Part shown: positions 1 through 10,653 of the stretch, piece after piece
How the letters are laid out: each line of letters starts with the position of its first letter
Position numbering within the stretch: position 1 is the first letter of the stretch
Source of the DNA: Serendipita indica DSM 11827
Lineage: Eukaryota; Basidiomycota; Agaricomycetes; Sebacinales; Serendipitaceae
Reading direction: 5' to 3'
NCBI GenBank assembly: GCA_910890315.1
Contig: CAJVGD010000001.1
Coordinates: forward strand, 1,426,001-1,490,000
DNA: 64,000 bases
Notes under the pieces: generated by a model
Seen by the model: the letters and a program-made list of their open reading frames with translations, nothing else
Told to the model about the DNA's origin: nothing
Databases searched by the model: none
Position numbers and translations under genes: made by a program

Positions 1-685
1 GGAAAGAGACAGGTCCGCCACTCAAAGGACATACCGCGTCTGTCAAATCAGTGGCATTCTCACCAGATGGTCGCCGAGTTGTTTCTGGTTCAGATGACAA
101 TACGGTACGACTATGGGATGTAGAAACCAGTAAAGCAATAGGGAGGCCACTCCACGGACATAACTGGTCCGTCAATTCGGTCGCATTCTCGCCGAATGGT
201 CGCCACATCGTTTCTGCTTCGTTCGACAGGACGGTGCGTTTGTGGGATGCAGAGACTGGTATGCAGATAGGATTGCCCTTTGAAGGACACACCTGTTCTG
301 TCAATTCGGTCGCCTTTTCGCCAGATGGTCAACAAATCATCTCTGGTTCAGATGACGAGACGGTGCGACTATGGGATGTGGCCACTGTATACTCTGTGAG
401 TATTTGAGTTTTAGATTTGTATACATGCTTATGTTTATTCAGACGACAGCGGTTCTTAATCCTCATTGTCGGATCGAAGTTGATGGGTGGCTCCGTGGGC
501 CGAATGGCAAAGTACTCTTCTGGGTACCACCAGAAATTCGAACTGGGCTTGAGCGACCAGGAAGTTCTATTATCGGCCGTTGCCAGCGAACAACCCTTGA
601 TACATCCAGGTTCATGTACGGAGAACAATGGACCTGCGTCAAGAAGGCAAGGACCGATGTTAAAGAATACCGGAAGATAGAATAA
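1..685 (+). CDS. C-terminal part of a WD40-repeat (probably NACHT-WD40, HET-E-like) protein
   Basis: The reading frame is open from the window edge, so the gene begins upstream. Three consecutive WD40 units of about 43 residues are visible, each with the core SVAFSPDG, then SGSDD or SASFD, then TVRLWD. These form blades of a beta-propeller used for protein binding. A 47-nt intron (396-442, gtgagt...ttcag, phase 0) separates the last blade from a short tail containing DGWLRGPNGKVLFWVPPE, with the stop at 683-685. That tail is, as I recall, common at the end of large basidiomycete NACHT/WD40 proteins, which belong to the fungal NLR-like group; the NTPase itself is not in the window. The units are very alike at DNA level, as in repeat arrays kept similar by recombination. 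Confidence is high for the WD40 propeller and moderate for the NLR assignment. Confidence 0.82.
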
Positions 686-1660
686 TTTATAGGATATATA
701 TTGGATGTATTGTGTAATCTGTCGAATTCCGCTTGTACTATCACCTTGGAATACATATTCTTGTTCCTCGTGCTCGTAACTGCTAATGCCGATTTATAAT
801 ATGCAAATTGCACTCATATCTATCAGATACTCTCTCGCTCGGCCCTATTTGTAGAGCAGCGCGCATATCGAGGGAAGGATGAATGAGGGTGTCGACTACT
901 AGTTACACAGTTTGAGAGCGCCTATAGATAGGATTTACCGTTCCATCTTGTACCTGGCCGTCAGTCGACGCCTCTTGTCCATTCTAGCCCATCTCCTCTA
1001 TTGTCGACTCGACTAGACGATCTGCAGTAGACCCTACACAAAAGCAGCATTTTTACATAGGAGGCGACTCGACAGCTCTCAGAAGCTGCGACCGTAAACT
1101 ACTCTTGTGGCGAAAGCTGAAAGGATGGCCTTCGGCTCACCGATTCCACGTATCATCTCTTCTTAGAAGCCGGCTATCGCAGAAGAAGGAAAGAATAAAT
1201 TTGCCTAAAGAGGACATAGGGCATCTACAAGTGAGCCAAGGCATCGGATGGATGAATTAGAAGATTCCTGTGATCCCCGACGGTCCCTTAGTCCTTGAAT
1301 GACTTGTCCTGACACATTTTAAACATGTAATTCATCACTGTTCCAAGTCAGCCTCAATTATAAGTTGCAAAAGTAAGGCTTACGATGCGTCTCGGATTGT
1401 GGGCGCGTAGCCTGAATACCGTTAAAGTCGTAACCGACATGTCGTCCCAAGGTGCCGAATGGGATCTTGCATTGCGCAGCTGGACGCACTGGGTCTTGAC
1501 CGCACGTTGCCAGTGGCCCAACATTCGTCGCCGTCGTTTTATCTCCTCTACCATACTCCTCCACCATCTTGGCTGTGAGCACGCACTTTGTCTCCTCTCC
1601 ACGACGTACTCCCTCCCCCTCGTCCTCCCCCCGCCCTCCGAAACGCGAAGAGGGATCGAG
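686..1660. other. Intergenic stretch without a recognisable gene
   Basis: About 975 bp lie between the convergent ends of the WD40 gene and eRF1. Open frames are short, overlap on both strands and show no family motif. It probably holds the two 3' UTRs and terminators. I see no tRNA arms, repeats or element ends. Confidence 0.6.
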
Positions 1661-3293
1661 TCAAACATATGCATCATCATCGTCGCTCAAAAACTCGTCG
1701 GAGTCCTCATCGTACGAGGCAATGTTTGAAAAGTCGACCTTGTATCGAAGTAAGCCGCCGATACCACCAAAGCCCTTGACGAATTGAGCCCCTTCTTGGG
1801 ACTTGTTGGTAACAAACTAGTTTATCGTCGTTAGTAGAGATTAAGATGTCTCTTGATCCGTACCTCGAGTTGTGCGCCAAACTCTTGATATTTTTCGGCA
1901 AACCACTCGAGCAAACTCTGCGGCTCCCCGACAGTATCCATTTCTTGACCCGTCGACTTGTCGATAAACTTGTCGCGGTCCTTTTCTTGCTCCTTGTTGG
2001 CGTAGACAACGACCTCGTCTGCGAACCGCTCAATTATCTATCGCATGCTTAGAATTCGCTCACCTCCTGCCGCATTTCTGAGAATGTAACGCGTAACGTC
2101 CAGGTTCTCCCAAACGATGAGTGTCTCTACTGCTCCCATCTCGAGACCCTTAAGAGTATCCTCGATACCAAAGCAGTATTTCCCTGAGTCCAGACTGATC
2201 TCGTCAAAGTACTTTTGAATCAGCTTTTTCTCCTGCACGAATTTGACGTTGGAGAGTGATTCTGCTGCAAGCTCAATCGCCTGGTTGAACCCATTTTCTC
2301 CACCATAGCTGACATCGACGACCTTGATGACCTTTGCAGCCAGACGTGGATCGAAGATGTCACTCTGGTTGAGTTCGGTCTTGAAATCAGCGGAACCAGC
2401 GAGGACGAGACCAGAGACGTTGACTTTGTCGTTTGTAATAAAATGATGGACCGCCAATTCGGCAACTTTACGCACATAGTTGTGGCGCTTTTCGTCACGC
2501 AGACGCGAGAAACGCAGTGCGGACTGACCACCACGACCGTGCTTTTTCGGCAGGTCGACGGTAAACTTGTGGATAACCTCACGCGTGTTACCCGCCAAGG
2601 TTCCGAAGAGGGAGCCATTACCGTCCATGACAATGAAGCCAAACTTGGAGTCGGATTCGAGTAGCTCCGACAGGGCTTCGGTGTGGAATTTGTTGTCGCA
2701 AAGATAGAGGGAACTAGGAGATAGTCAAGCATTGGTGTGCAAGAATGAGAGTAAACGTACGTGTTGATGGGCTTGTGAGGCTCAAAGTCGAACGAGACCT
2801 TCTTTTCTTTACCCTCGTCGGTCAGAATCGTGCCGACGAAGAGAACGAGTCCGTTGGGTGGGACACGACTGTACAGCTTGAGACGCTGCTGTGTGCTTGT
2901 GATCGCGGCCAAGACGGACAGTCTGTTCACGCGCGACTTGATGTTGGACGCCGTTCCGTATTCCTGCGTCAACATGGCAGAGACACGAGAAATTTGATCC
3001 TAGCGTCGTGTGGTCAGTAAATCGAGGTGCGTCGATATACACAAAGCGCGTCCATCGCGTTTTTGCACGAGCCGGGTGGCGGGAAATGGATATCCGCGAT
3101 CTGGGACGTACCTTTGGAGGAATAATAAGACTAATCATCGAAGTTCCAGCACTGTAGTCCACGTCCTCATCAGCCCTCCATCTACGGGATCACTTGTGAC
3201 GAAGGGCGTCACTTACCCTCTGGCCGAGTCCAAGCTCTTGATGAGCTTTTTGATCTTCCATGTCTGGATATTTTGCTCAGCTTCTGTGCTCAT
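1661..3293 (-). CDS. SUP45: Eukaryotic peptide chain release factor eRF1
   Basis: eRF1 recognises all three stop codons in the ribosomal A site and triggers peptide release together with eRF3. Six exons (3293-3217, 3151-3112, 2999-2761, 2713-2064, 2018-1864, 1816-1661) join to 438 residues, nearly the same as human eRF1 (437). All key motifs are present: GTSMISL and TASNIKS (stop-codon reading), YLCDNKF (the YxCxxxF motif) and [10 protein letters not shown] (the GGQ loop that reaches the peptidyl transferase centre). The C-terminal eRF3-binding domain ends in an acidic tail. The start is the only ATG preceding the conserved [11 protein letters not shown] helix. Introns are 45-65 nt except the second (3000-3111, 112 nt). 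The gene is head-to-head with POP7, 139 bp apart, so the promoter is probably shared. Confidence 0.97.
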
Positions 3294-3432
3294 GCTCGTC
3301 GCTAGAAGGGGCAACTAGATTTCCAAGAGTTGGCGAGGTTGCAGTCAAGACGGCCGCACAAACAAACAACTTCCTTGGATTGCTCCTCGCCTTTGGCCAT
3401 TTACTTCCATTCTTATAGCCGCCATTATTTCC

Positions 3433-4242
3433 ATGGGGGATGCACCTCTGACTCTAAAGCGCAAGCGCGGACCCGATGATTCATTTGAACTTGTGACAAA
3501 GCGGGCCCACAAGCTAGTCAGCTCAGAAATCTCAATGAGCACGACTCAGAAGATTGCGAAGGACGTGCAAAATGGCGCCGAGGGCATCGAGCACGACTCG
3601 AACAATGAAGTCCAAGCCAGTGATGATACGGCACCCGGTTCACGCAAAGAACCTGCGAAAACGCGGCTCAACAAGAATGACAAGAAGCCACGACAACCTG
3701 CGCCACTGACTGTCAAGGCTCCTCGCAAACCTCGCCCAAAGATTGTCAAACTGGCCCCGCGCAGGCCGTTTCCGACGGTACCGACATCATCGAATGCAAC
3801 AGGTCCCAAGTCGAAGCGAAAAGAGGGCAACAATATGATCTGTGTTACACGGCGAACCGAACTCGGTGCATACCTGCGACAATGCCGCGACTTGTTTGTC
3901 AAATACGAGTACGTATGGCATACCCCTAAGTGTATGTTTCTGACCAACTCTTTTAGCTACAAAGAGATTCGCCTCGCCGCAATGGGAGCGGCTATCCCTC
4001 ACGCCGTAATGCTTGCGACATCGTTGCCCACCATTCTACCTTATGATCAAAGCGAGATCAAGACAAAGATTACTACCGGATCGGTGACTGTCATGGATGA
4101 AGTTATACCAGAAGACGAAGATGACGAGGGCGGTACACAAAACCGAACCAAAGGCTCGGTAGATATCGTAATCAGCATAGCTCCATCTGCAGACATGGTT
4201 CCGAGCCCATCTATCATGGACGAAGACTCGTTCTCCGACTGA
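3433..4242 (+). CDS. POP7: Alba-type subunit of RNase P/MRP, Pop7/Rpp20-like, with a long basic N-terminus
   Basis: The last 120 residues form an Alba-like domain: NNMICVTRRTELGAYLRQC, then KEIRLAAMGAAIPHAVMLA, then TGSVTVMDEVIPEDEDDE and a final strand resembling the Rpp20 ending. Rpp20/Pop7 pairs with Rpp25/Pop6 on the P3 stem of RNase P and RNase MRP RNA, which trim the 5' leader of pre-tRNA and process rRNA. One 48-nt intron (3909-3956) is spliced to give 253 residues. Because it is a multiple of three without a stop, retention would insert 16 residues into the Alba fold. The first 125 residues are Lys/Arg/Pro-rich and look disordered, making the protein much longer than a bare Rpp20 (about 140 residues). 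Another Alba-family role is possible. Confidence 0.72.
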   Translation: MGDAPLTLKRKRGPDDSFELVTKRAHKLVSSEISMSTTQKIAKDVQNGAEGIEHDSNNEVQASDDTAPGSRKEPAKTRLNKNDKKPRQPAPLTVKAPRKPRPKIVKLAPRRPFPTVPTSSNATGPKSKRKEGNNMICVTRRTELGAYLRQCRDLFVKYEYVWHTPKCMFLTNSFSYKEIRLAAMGAAIPHAVMLATSLPTILPYDQSEIKTKITTGSVTVMDEVIPEDEDDEGGTQNRTKGSVDIVISIAPSADMVPSPSIMDEDSFSD

Positions 4243-4710
4243 CCTTGTACACATAATCTCATTTTGTATTCTTATTCTTTCACAAATTATAACGATGCTC
4301 AATGATTTGGGGGAACGCCAGTGTATTGAACTAGAGACTTTTACAAGAAACAATGTATTGTCTAGCCCTTCTTCACGCGAGCACGACAGCACATAATCGG
4401 CAAAGCTGTCGCTCGTTCGCAGTGTTGAACAGCGGTGAAATCAACAGCCTCCAACTTGTGTGCCTACGTTTCGAGCTCGTGGCAAAGAGCATGAATAAGG
4501 CGCGGGGGATGTCTTTCGGATGGGTTGGTCATACGTTAATGGAATGCATGATAGAATAGTGGGGGATGCTGGTAGATGATGGAGGGATAAGTATACTGGA
4601 AACAGTTCGCTTGAGAATACAATCGACCACAGCTAGACGGGTCCTGCAGGTTGGTGATGGGGAGTCGCCTGTTTTTTGTCTAGAAAGCAGCCGTGATGAT
4701 AGGTTGTCCT
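4243..4710. other. Intergenic stretch between convergent POP7 and TBP
   Basis: These 468 bp between two convergent 3' ends hold no supported coding frame or RNA gene. They presumably contain 3' UTRs and terminators of both neighbours. Confidence 0.6.
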
Positions 4711-5849
4711 TTAAGGCTTTTTGAATTCGCGCAACACAGGGTATATGACGTTAAACGCCGTATAAATCTCCTCTCGAACCTGCGATCACGTTGAGCAGAC
4801 TCCTCCAAGGTGGACGGATAGACCAACCTTTGCGCCAGTCAAAACAATCTTCCCGGATACAAAGATGAGCAAGACGACCTTGGGCTTGATCATCCTGTAG
4901 ATAAGACCCGGGAAGAGCTAGATAAACTCGTTAGTTATGAGGGTCATTGACAGTCCATGAAAACCCTCTTGATGATGAAAAGAGAATATACTGACCTCTG
5001 GCTCATAGCTCGAGAACTTTCCGTGACCATAATGAAGACCCTCTAAGCGGATCGGAAACTTGACGTCGCATGAGCCCACAATGTTTTGAATCTTGAACTC
5101 GGTAAATTTTGCATCAAAACCAAGCTTTTGAATAATTCGAGCGTATTTGCGCGACGCAAGCCTCGAGTCGTCCTCGGATTTGGCGCCAGTGACGACCATC
5201 TTGCCAGACGCGAAGATGAGCGCCGTCGTCTTGGGCTCGCGGATACGCATGATTACAGCGGCAAAACGCTTTGTAAAGAAGTGTAAGCACTGGAGTTGCG
5301 GATAGTCTCCTACAACAGCCAGGTACACACCTTTGGGTTGTACTCTGCATTACGGGCGTGCATAGCTATAGTTTTCAGATCGAGACGAGTTCCAAGGTTG
5401 ACAGTTGCTACAATATTTCTTTTTTTTCACGAGATGAAAAAGGACTTCTTAGCGGCTACAGCCAGAGATACTCACTGGAGGATGGGCACGATTCCTTCTA
5501 CATTGGTAATATACTGCTGTTCTAACGACAATTCTTGACCAGGAGCAAGCTGCTGCTGAGGTTGCTGCTGCTGTTGGGGCTCCTGGGCTGGAGCCGCCGC
5601 GGTTGCCGCTGACGCCGGCTGAGACGGTTGCTGACTGGGATGAGGAGGAAGGGCGAGCGGAGGGAGCGCGATAGAGGTCTGAGGAGCTTGTACAGGCTGC
5701 TGGGTTGCCTGTGCCAGGCTCTGGGGGGTGATTGGAGGGAGCGCAAGAGCAGAAGTTGGCCGTGCTTGCTGAAAAGTCGTTGGTCGCTGGGGAGGTCTTA
5801 TCGGTTGAGGACGTTGAGGTGCATTGCGATTCAGTGATTTATAGTTCAT
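4711..5849 (-). CDS. SPT15: TATA-binding protein (TBP)
   Basis: TBP is the saddle-shaped DNA-binding core of TFIID, SL1 and TFIIIB. Five exons (5849-5476, 5418-5331, 5268-4996, 4917-4828, 4779-4711) join to 297 residues. The first 120 or so are Pro/Ala/Gln-rich with short glutamine runs near 5535-5600, a usual variable N-terminus. The conserved core contains both direct repeats: NIVATVNLG with [19 protein letters not shown], and [17 protein letters not shown] with [18 protein letters not shown]. The DNA-intercalating Phe pairs are in place, for example [14 protein letters not shown] and [14 protein letters not shown]. It is divergent from SEN34 with 162 bp between the ATGs. The ATPase that removes TBP from DNA (Mot1) is encoded 32 kb away in the same window. 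Confidence 0.97.
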
Positions 5850-6011
5850 CGCCAGTCAACGCTTCAAGCAGACCAAGCCGACGTGGTAAAGGTCAAAGGT
5901 TGGAAAACTTTGGCTTTGCTCAGCGTCTCGCTAACAGGAGCCGGCCACGGCCCAAAAATCACCAGAAAATATACCTTTGTATCGAAATATACTCGATAGC
6001 CTATCCATGCA

Positions 6012-7027
6012 ATGGCAGATGGGTTTCAAGGTCGCATTCCTCTCCACATCTCAAACCAGACAGCGCTGGTATGGTCAGTGGATGGTACGTTGTCACCAGC
6101 CTCATTTCAGCCTTTCTCATATTAAAATCGAGACGTCGCAACATTACGAGCGACCCACCATATTTGCGGCACTCTAACGGGAACGCTTCCACACGCGGGT
6201 CAACAAAACGTCTTCTTGGGCCTTCCATTGGCTCTACTCCCAGAAGAAGTTGTTGTACTCGTGAAAAATGGTGAGATCACGCCATTTGCCACTCTCCCTA
6301 TCTCACCTGACACAGGAATTGTCGCACTCGTCGATGATACTGCGTCTCACGAAGCACCGACTGCCGAAGAACTTGCACAATGGAACGAAGTGCGCAAAGC
6401 TGAAGTTCATCGCGTTCCAAAGAACCCAACATTCACTCCTCCGACGCTTAGTGATGAAGCTCTCCGCAAGCGTTTGGAACGCCAGAAACGAAAGGAGGCA
6501 TTAGAAGCTACCAAAAAAGACGAAATCATGTCGGAGCCCCTGACACCAACCACGACATCGAGTACGAAAGAGAAGAGCTACTCGTTTACTATCCCCGCTA
6601 CGTCGGACGTCGCTTGGTATCGGAAGAAATGTTATCTCACATTGGAAGAAGCCAAAGAGGCTGGTCTATGGGTGTATCCTTCTACTGCCGAGGAGATTGC
6701 CAAGTGTGGAGTATTTGAGGATCTATGGAAACAAGGATACTACATGGGGAACGGCTTACGTTTCGGAGGAGACTGGCTCATCTATCCAGGTAAAGCGTCG
6801 CCCAAGGCAACTCCAGGGACTTACACTTCCAAGGCGATCCGTTGCGATTTCATTCGCACTTTGTAGCAACCGTCGTCCCATCACTCACAGAGCCAATACT
6901 TCCTATTCAGATTGTTGCATATGGGCGTCTGGGTACCGCAACAAAAAAGTCTCATCTCCTGTGTGGATGGGATTCAGAAACTCAAAAGGTTTCATATTAC
7001 ACTATCGAATGGGCAGGTTTCGGTTGA
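6012..7027 (+). CDS. SEN34: tRNA-splicing endonuclease subunit Sen34
   Basis: Sen34 is the catalytic subunit that cuts pre-tRNA at the 3' splice site within the Sen2-Sen15-Sen34-Sen54 complex. Three exons (6012-6084, 6133-6789, 6834-7027) give 307 residues. The C-terminal nuclease domain has GLRFGGDWLIYPGDPLRFH with the catalytic Tyr and, two residues on, SHF with the catalytic His. GRLGTATKKSHLLC carries the catalytic Lys, so the enzyme looks active. A charged linker of about 100 residues separates the N-terminal domain (LHISNQTALVW...LPEEVVVLV) from the nuclease fold. It shares a 162-bp divergent promoter with TBP and ends 26 bp from the convergent LOG gene, so 3' UTRs almost certainly overlap. 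Confidence 0.94.
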
Positions 7028-7053
7028 TTACATGCAATTATACGAGGTGCATT

Positions 7054-7909
7054 TCAAATAGCGTTCATGGGCGACGAGCGGCCGTCCTGGCGCTTGCTCC
7101 AGTCGAAGCCAAAGCCCTTCCAACCTGTCGGCTTCCATTCGTCAAGCAATTTGACCACTTCACCTCCCCAATCATAATCTTCGTGCTCAGCCAAGTCTTC
7201 TGGTCCGTCGACAAAGGTGATGAGGGAGAGGTTATCCGCCTTGATAAAGCCGGCCTCGACACCAACGCGAATTTGCTCCCGAAGAGGGTTGTAATAGTTG
7301 AGTACATTTACGAGGATGACCGCTGTATACGATTCAGTCAATGCGTAGCAATATAGAGGTCAACATACGTTTCTCGTGGATGGCGAGCTGGGACCACGTA
7401 GTAACCTCAAGCAACTACGAATATTAGATATGCATAAATAATAAAGCAATATTTACCTCTTCAAGAGTTCCATATCCACCGGGCAACGCTACGAAGCCGC
7501 CGTCGGCACGCTTGGCCATAAGCAGTTTTCGGTCATGCATACTATCCACGATGATAGACTCTCTGTTCGGATGTGGAGCAGGTTCTCTGTTGGAGACCTT
7601 GTCCTCTGCAACACCGTTCACTTTGGAGCCCTCGCCTCCTTTAGCAACCATAGCGTACGGAGAGATGCCAGTCACATATCCCCCATTGTTGAGAGCAGCC
7701 TCTGCGACTGTACCCATGAGCCCTAGCTTCCCTCCTCCATAAACAAGTCGTCGTTGTGAGACGGCAAGCGCCTTGCCCAACGCTTCGGGGCCATTAGTTC
7801 TCTATGACACGCTCTCTGGGGGAAGTTTGGACATACAAATGGCAGACTTTTGATACGCTGGCTTCGTACCAGCTGACGACGCGCAGTAGACGCAGATAGC
7901 TCCTGGCAT
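7054..7909 (-). CDS. LOG-family cytokinin riboside 5'-monophosphate phosphoribohydrolase
   Basis: The family hydrolyses N6-modified AMP (and often AMP itself) to the free base and ribose 5-phosphate; it was long mis-annotated as lysine decarboxylase. Four exons (7909-7837, 7782-7457, 7414-7369, 7322-7054) join to 237 residues. Diagnostic features are the Rossmann start ICVYCASSAG, LVYGGGKLGLMG, the MHDRKLLMAKRADGG helix and the catalytic nucleotide motif PGGYGTLEE, followed by PVILVNVLNYY. The ATG at 7909 (MPGAICVYCAS) fits the family; an in-frame ATG 26 codons upstream is less likely. In fungi the product may act in nucleotide salvage or make cytokinin-like molecules; the sequence alone cannot say which. 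Confidence 0.92.
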
Positions 7910-8106
7910 GTTTGAAGGGATAGCTGATGATAGAGAGAGACAAGAATGAGTCGATCGAAAACAAATCACATTATTAGCTCGAGTCACTTTATACCACTCA
8001 ACGGCGAGAAGAATAAGCTAGCAGGGAATATTCGATAAGAACAAGTTGAGATCCATCCGGGACCACGTTGCGTACACGCGTCATCTCGTGCGTTGGCTTA
8101 GACAAC

Positions 8107-10612
8107 TCAGATGACCTGTCTTCCGCTCGGGGTGTTGCCGTCGATGAACCGCGCGCCCCCCGCGCCAATCCATGTCCACACACGTCCTTCGTCTCCACTC
8201 GGAGTCACTTCCATATTTGACCGGATGTTCGAGTTCTCCTCCACAATCTTCTCCACCTGGTGCCATATCCGGGCTCTTTTCGCAATCGAATGTTCGTCTT
8301 GCATCAGTTCGTCTCGCAGCTGCAGCGACGTGAGACTCTGCGATGGATACTTGACAGAGTCGAGGTAGTGATACGCCTCCTGAGCGCGCACTCTCTCGAT
8401 TGCATCCTTGACAAGTCCCTTGACCTTGCGGTTCTCCACTGCCTTCTTGGCCATGTTGGATCGAGCAGCCATGATCATCAAGAGGGCAAGGACAGAACCT
8501 AGGAAACTTGAGCATTTCAAGCAGTATCCATCGATCAGACGTACCAATAACACTTCGTTGCCAGGTATGCCAGGTAGCAATGAGCTTGAGCTTTGCCTGA
8601 CACACGTAGCTCAATTCGGAGCGAATCGAGGCATACTGATCTCTTCCACTACCAATTGTCAGCCCAGAGTACTATTGGAGATAGACGCTTACTTAATGTT
8701 CTTGACCGAGACGATCAATCCACTCTGCTTGAGCTCTTGGATTGCAGAGTCAAAGATGTCATTGATTCTCGCTTGATCCTACTCCCGTCAGAATGCTGTT
8801 CCAACTTTACCATTAGACTTACTCCATGAGCGACCTTGCTGTTGATACCTGCACGCAAGTCATCAATCGGGACCCCAAATGCAGCTGCTTCCTGTACATC
8901 CCCTTCTCCAGACTTCACCCCGGCACAAACTCGCTCTCCACGAACGACCGCGAGCTTGTTCTCAATCATCTTTGCTATCTTCCCCACCGTCTGTCTCCTA
9001 CGCACGTCGGCTACACATCGTGCGGGTAAGGCAACGGGACCCAAACCGGGCATGCCATTTAGTAAAGCGTCCATCAGCGGGATCGAGGATAGCGCGCTAC
9101 GGCGAAGCATGTACGCAGGCTCGCAAGTGATGGTGTGGATTGAGCAGATTGCATGAGGTGGGCAGGGTGTGCATTTGGTCGCACGAGGGATCAAATAGGT
9201 CTGGCAAGACTCCATATCCGGATCTGCGGGTGTCCCTTGTTCGGCACGACGGACGAGCGCTTCCTTGCATGCTTGTGCAGCTGCAACTTCTTGGAGATGT
9301 TGCCGCGATACAATGTTGGTGTCGCTTCCAGGATCGCAATACCCTATCATGGCTGAATCATTCTTATACGCCCATAGAACGCTGCTTCCGAGGACCAGTA
9401 ACAATGCCAGAACAAATTGTCTCCAGGTCGAAGCTGGTGTAGTCGGTCTTCTTGCTACCAGCGTCCCATTAGCATGATCCTCTCCTAGGGCCGCAATCTT
9501 TTGTCGAATAAGATCCGTTTGACTGTCCCCTTCAACGTAGGGATAATCTTCCTCTAGCGTTGAGCTCTCTAACGTCGCACTGTAAGGAGTAGACCCTACA
9601 GACACTACGGACTCCTTCATTGGTGTCCTGTTAGGCGTTACATGAGACGATATGTGGCCACTAATCGGAAATTTTGGCAGATTGAGCTCCCCAGCAGCGG
9701 GGAAAATATTCTCGTCTGTTGAAGGAGGGAATTTGGGTGCCAGCGATTCCCTTGCTCTGGATTTTCGTGGCTTGGGTGCTGGGGGAGAACTGCGTTGAAA
9801 TGGATTCCTGTCTTCCCATAGACTGGTTTCATCTCCAGCGCCCCACTGTCCTGTCGTCAGCCCATGTCAGACCCCTTTGCGCCACACACCTTTTGAGATA
9901 CTCGACGAGGTTTGCGAGCTTCTTCTAAGACCTATTCTTTGTGAGCCACGATACAAGTCCGTAAGGTGACCTACCGAGTTTCTGCTAGACGCCATGTGTT
10001 CAGACTCGCTCTCTGTGACATCCTCTTCTGGTTTGGCCGGCTTTGTAGAAGTTCTAGGCGTAGCCAGAGATTTTCTTGACTATAATGACGCGTCAAAACA
10101 GTATTTAACATCATTTCCTATTCTGCAGACCTTGCGAACGGGACTCGTGCTCGGCACGCGCTTTGTGGACTCTACAGCAGACTTTCGCGAGACCCGTTTC
10201 CGGACAGGACTCTCCTGCGATACAAACTATATGTTAGCGAGACTATATTGCACTCGAACGAACATTGAACACGTACCTCGATTAACGAACCGGTGCCAAC
10301 ATCGTAAATGTCGCTTCCATCACTGCGTATAGATGCGATCATCTCTCTCTCCTTCTTGTACTTGCGTGCATTTGGAGCAATGTTTTCTTGGAACAACTTG
10401 ATTAGCCCCGGCTTCTTTGCGTTTGTCGGGTGCTTGACATCATGGTTTGCGAGCACGGCATGGAGATGCGCGATGGTGAGCGTCGACGGGTCAAAGTCTG
10501 GCTCGAGGTATTCGCCTCTATCGATGATATCTTGAGAGGTGAGCTTGCCCGGCATCTCCGTGTGATCGCCGGTGGGCGTCGGGTCCAAAACGTAAAAGAG
10601 GGGGCCTGTCAT
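8107..10612 (-). CDS. SRC1: Inner nuclear membrane protein Src1/Heh (LEM/HeH plus Man1-Src1 C-terminal domain)
   Basis: Src1/Heh proteins tether chromatin to the inner nuclear membrane and help nuclear pore quality control. The N-terminus carries a HeH/LEM-type helix-extension-helix (YLEPDFDPSTLTIAHL... HPTNAKKPGLIKLF). A basic Ser/Thr-rich linker with RNPFQRSSPPAPKPRKSRAR follows. The first membrane helix is TWRQFVLALLLVLGSSVLWA, leading to a Cys-rich lumenal domain (CTPCPPHAIC). A second hydrophobic stretch (SVLALLMIMAA) precedes the winged-helix MSC domain ending VEKIVEENSNIR...RVWTWIG. Last exon is 8107-8498. Several small linker exons between 9832 and 10190 are only approximately resolved. 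The first ATG is at 10612; a second in-frame ATG at 10555 is equally plausible. The upstream MDR gene stops only 41 bp before. Confidence 0.88.
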
Positions 10613-10653
10613 TCACACCAGCCATGCGCCACTCAGAAATTCAAATATCAAGA

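Noticed and set aside
2220-2975. Minus-strand open frame of 251 codons overlapping eRF1
   Set aside because: It begins in the true eRF1 frame but reads through the intron 2714-2760 into a wrong frame; the spliced eRF1 explains the DNA.
3000-3111. Possible snoRNA in the unusually long second intron of eRF1
   Set aside because: A CTGA resembling box D is near its 3' end, but no matching box C or terminal stem was found.
9830-9930. A small exon reading KKLANLVEYLKR in SRC1
   Set aside because: It leads to a stop in the next exon; reading the same DNA one base on (RSSQTSSSISK) joins in frame to the known Ser-rich linker. The exact upstream join remains open.
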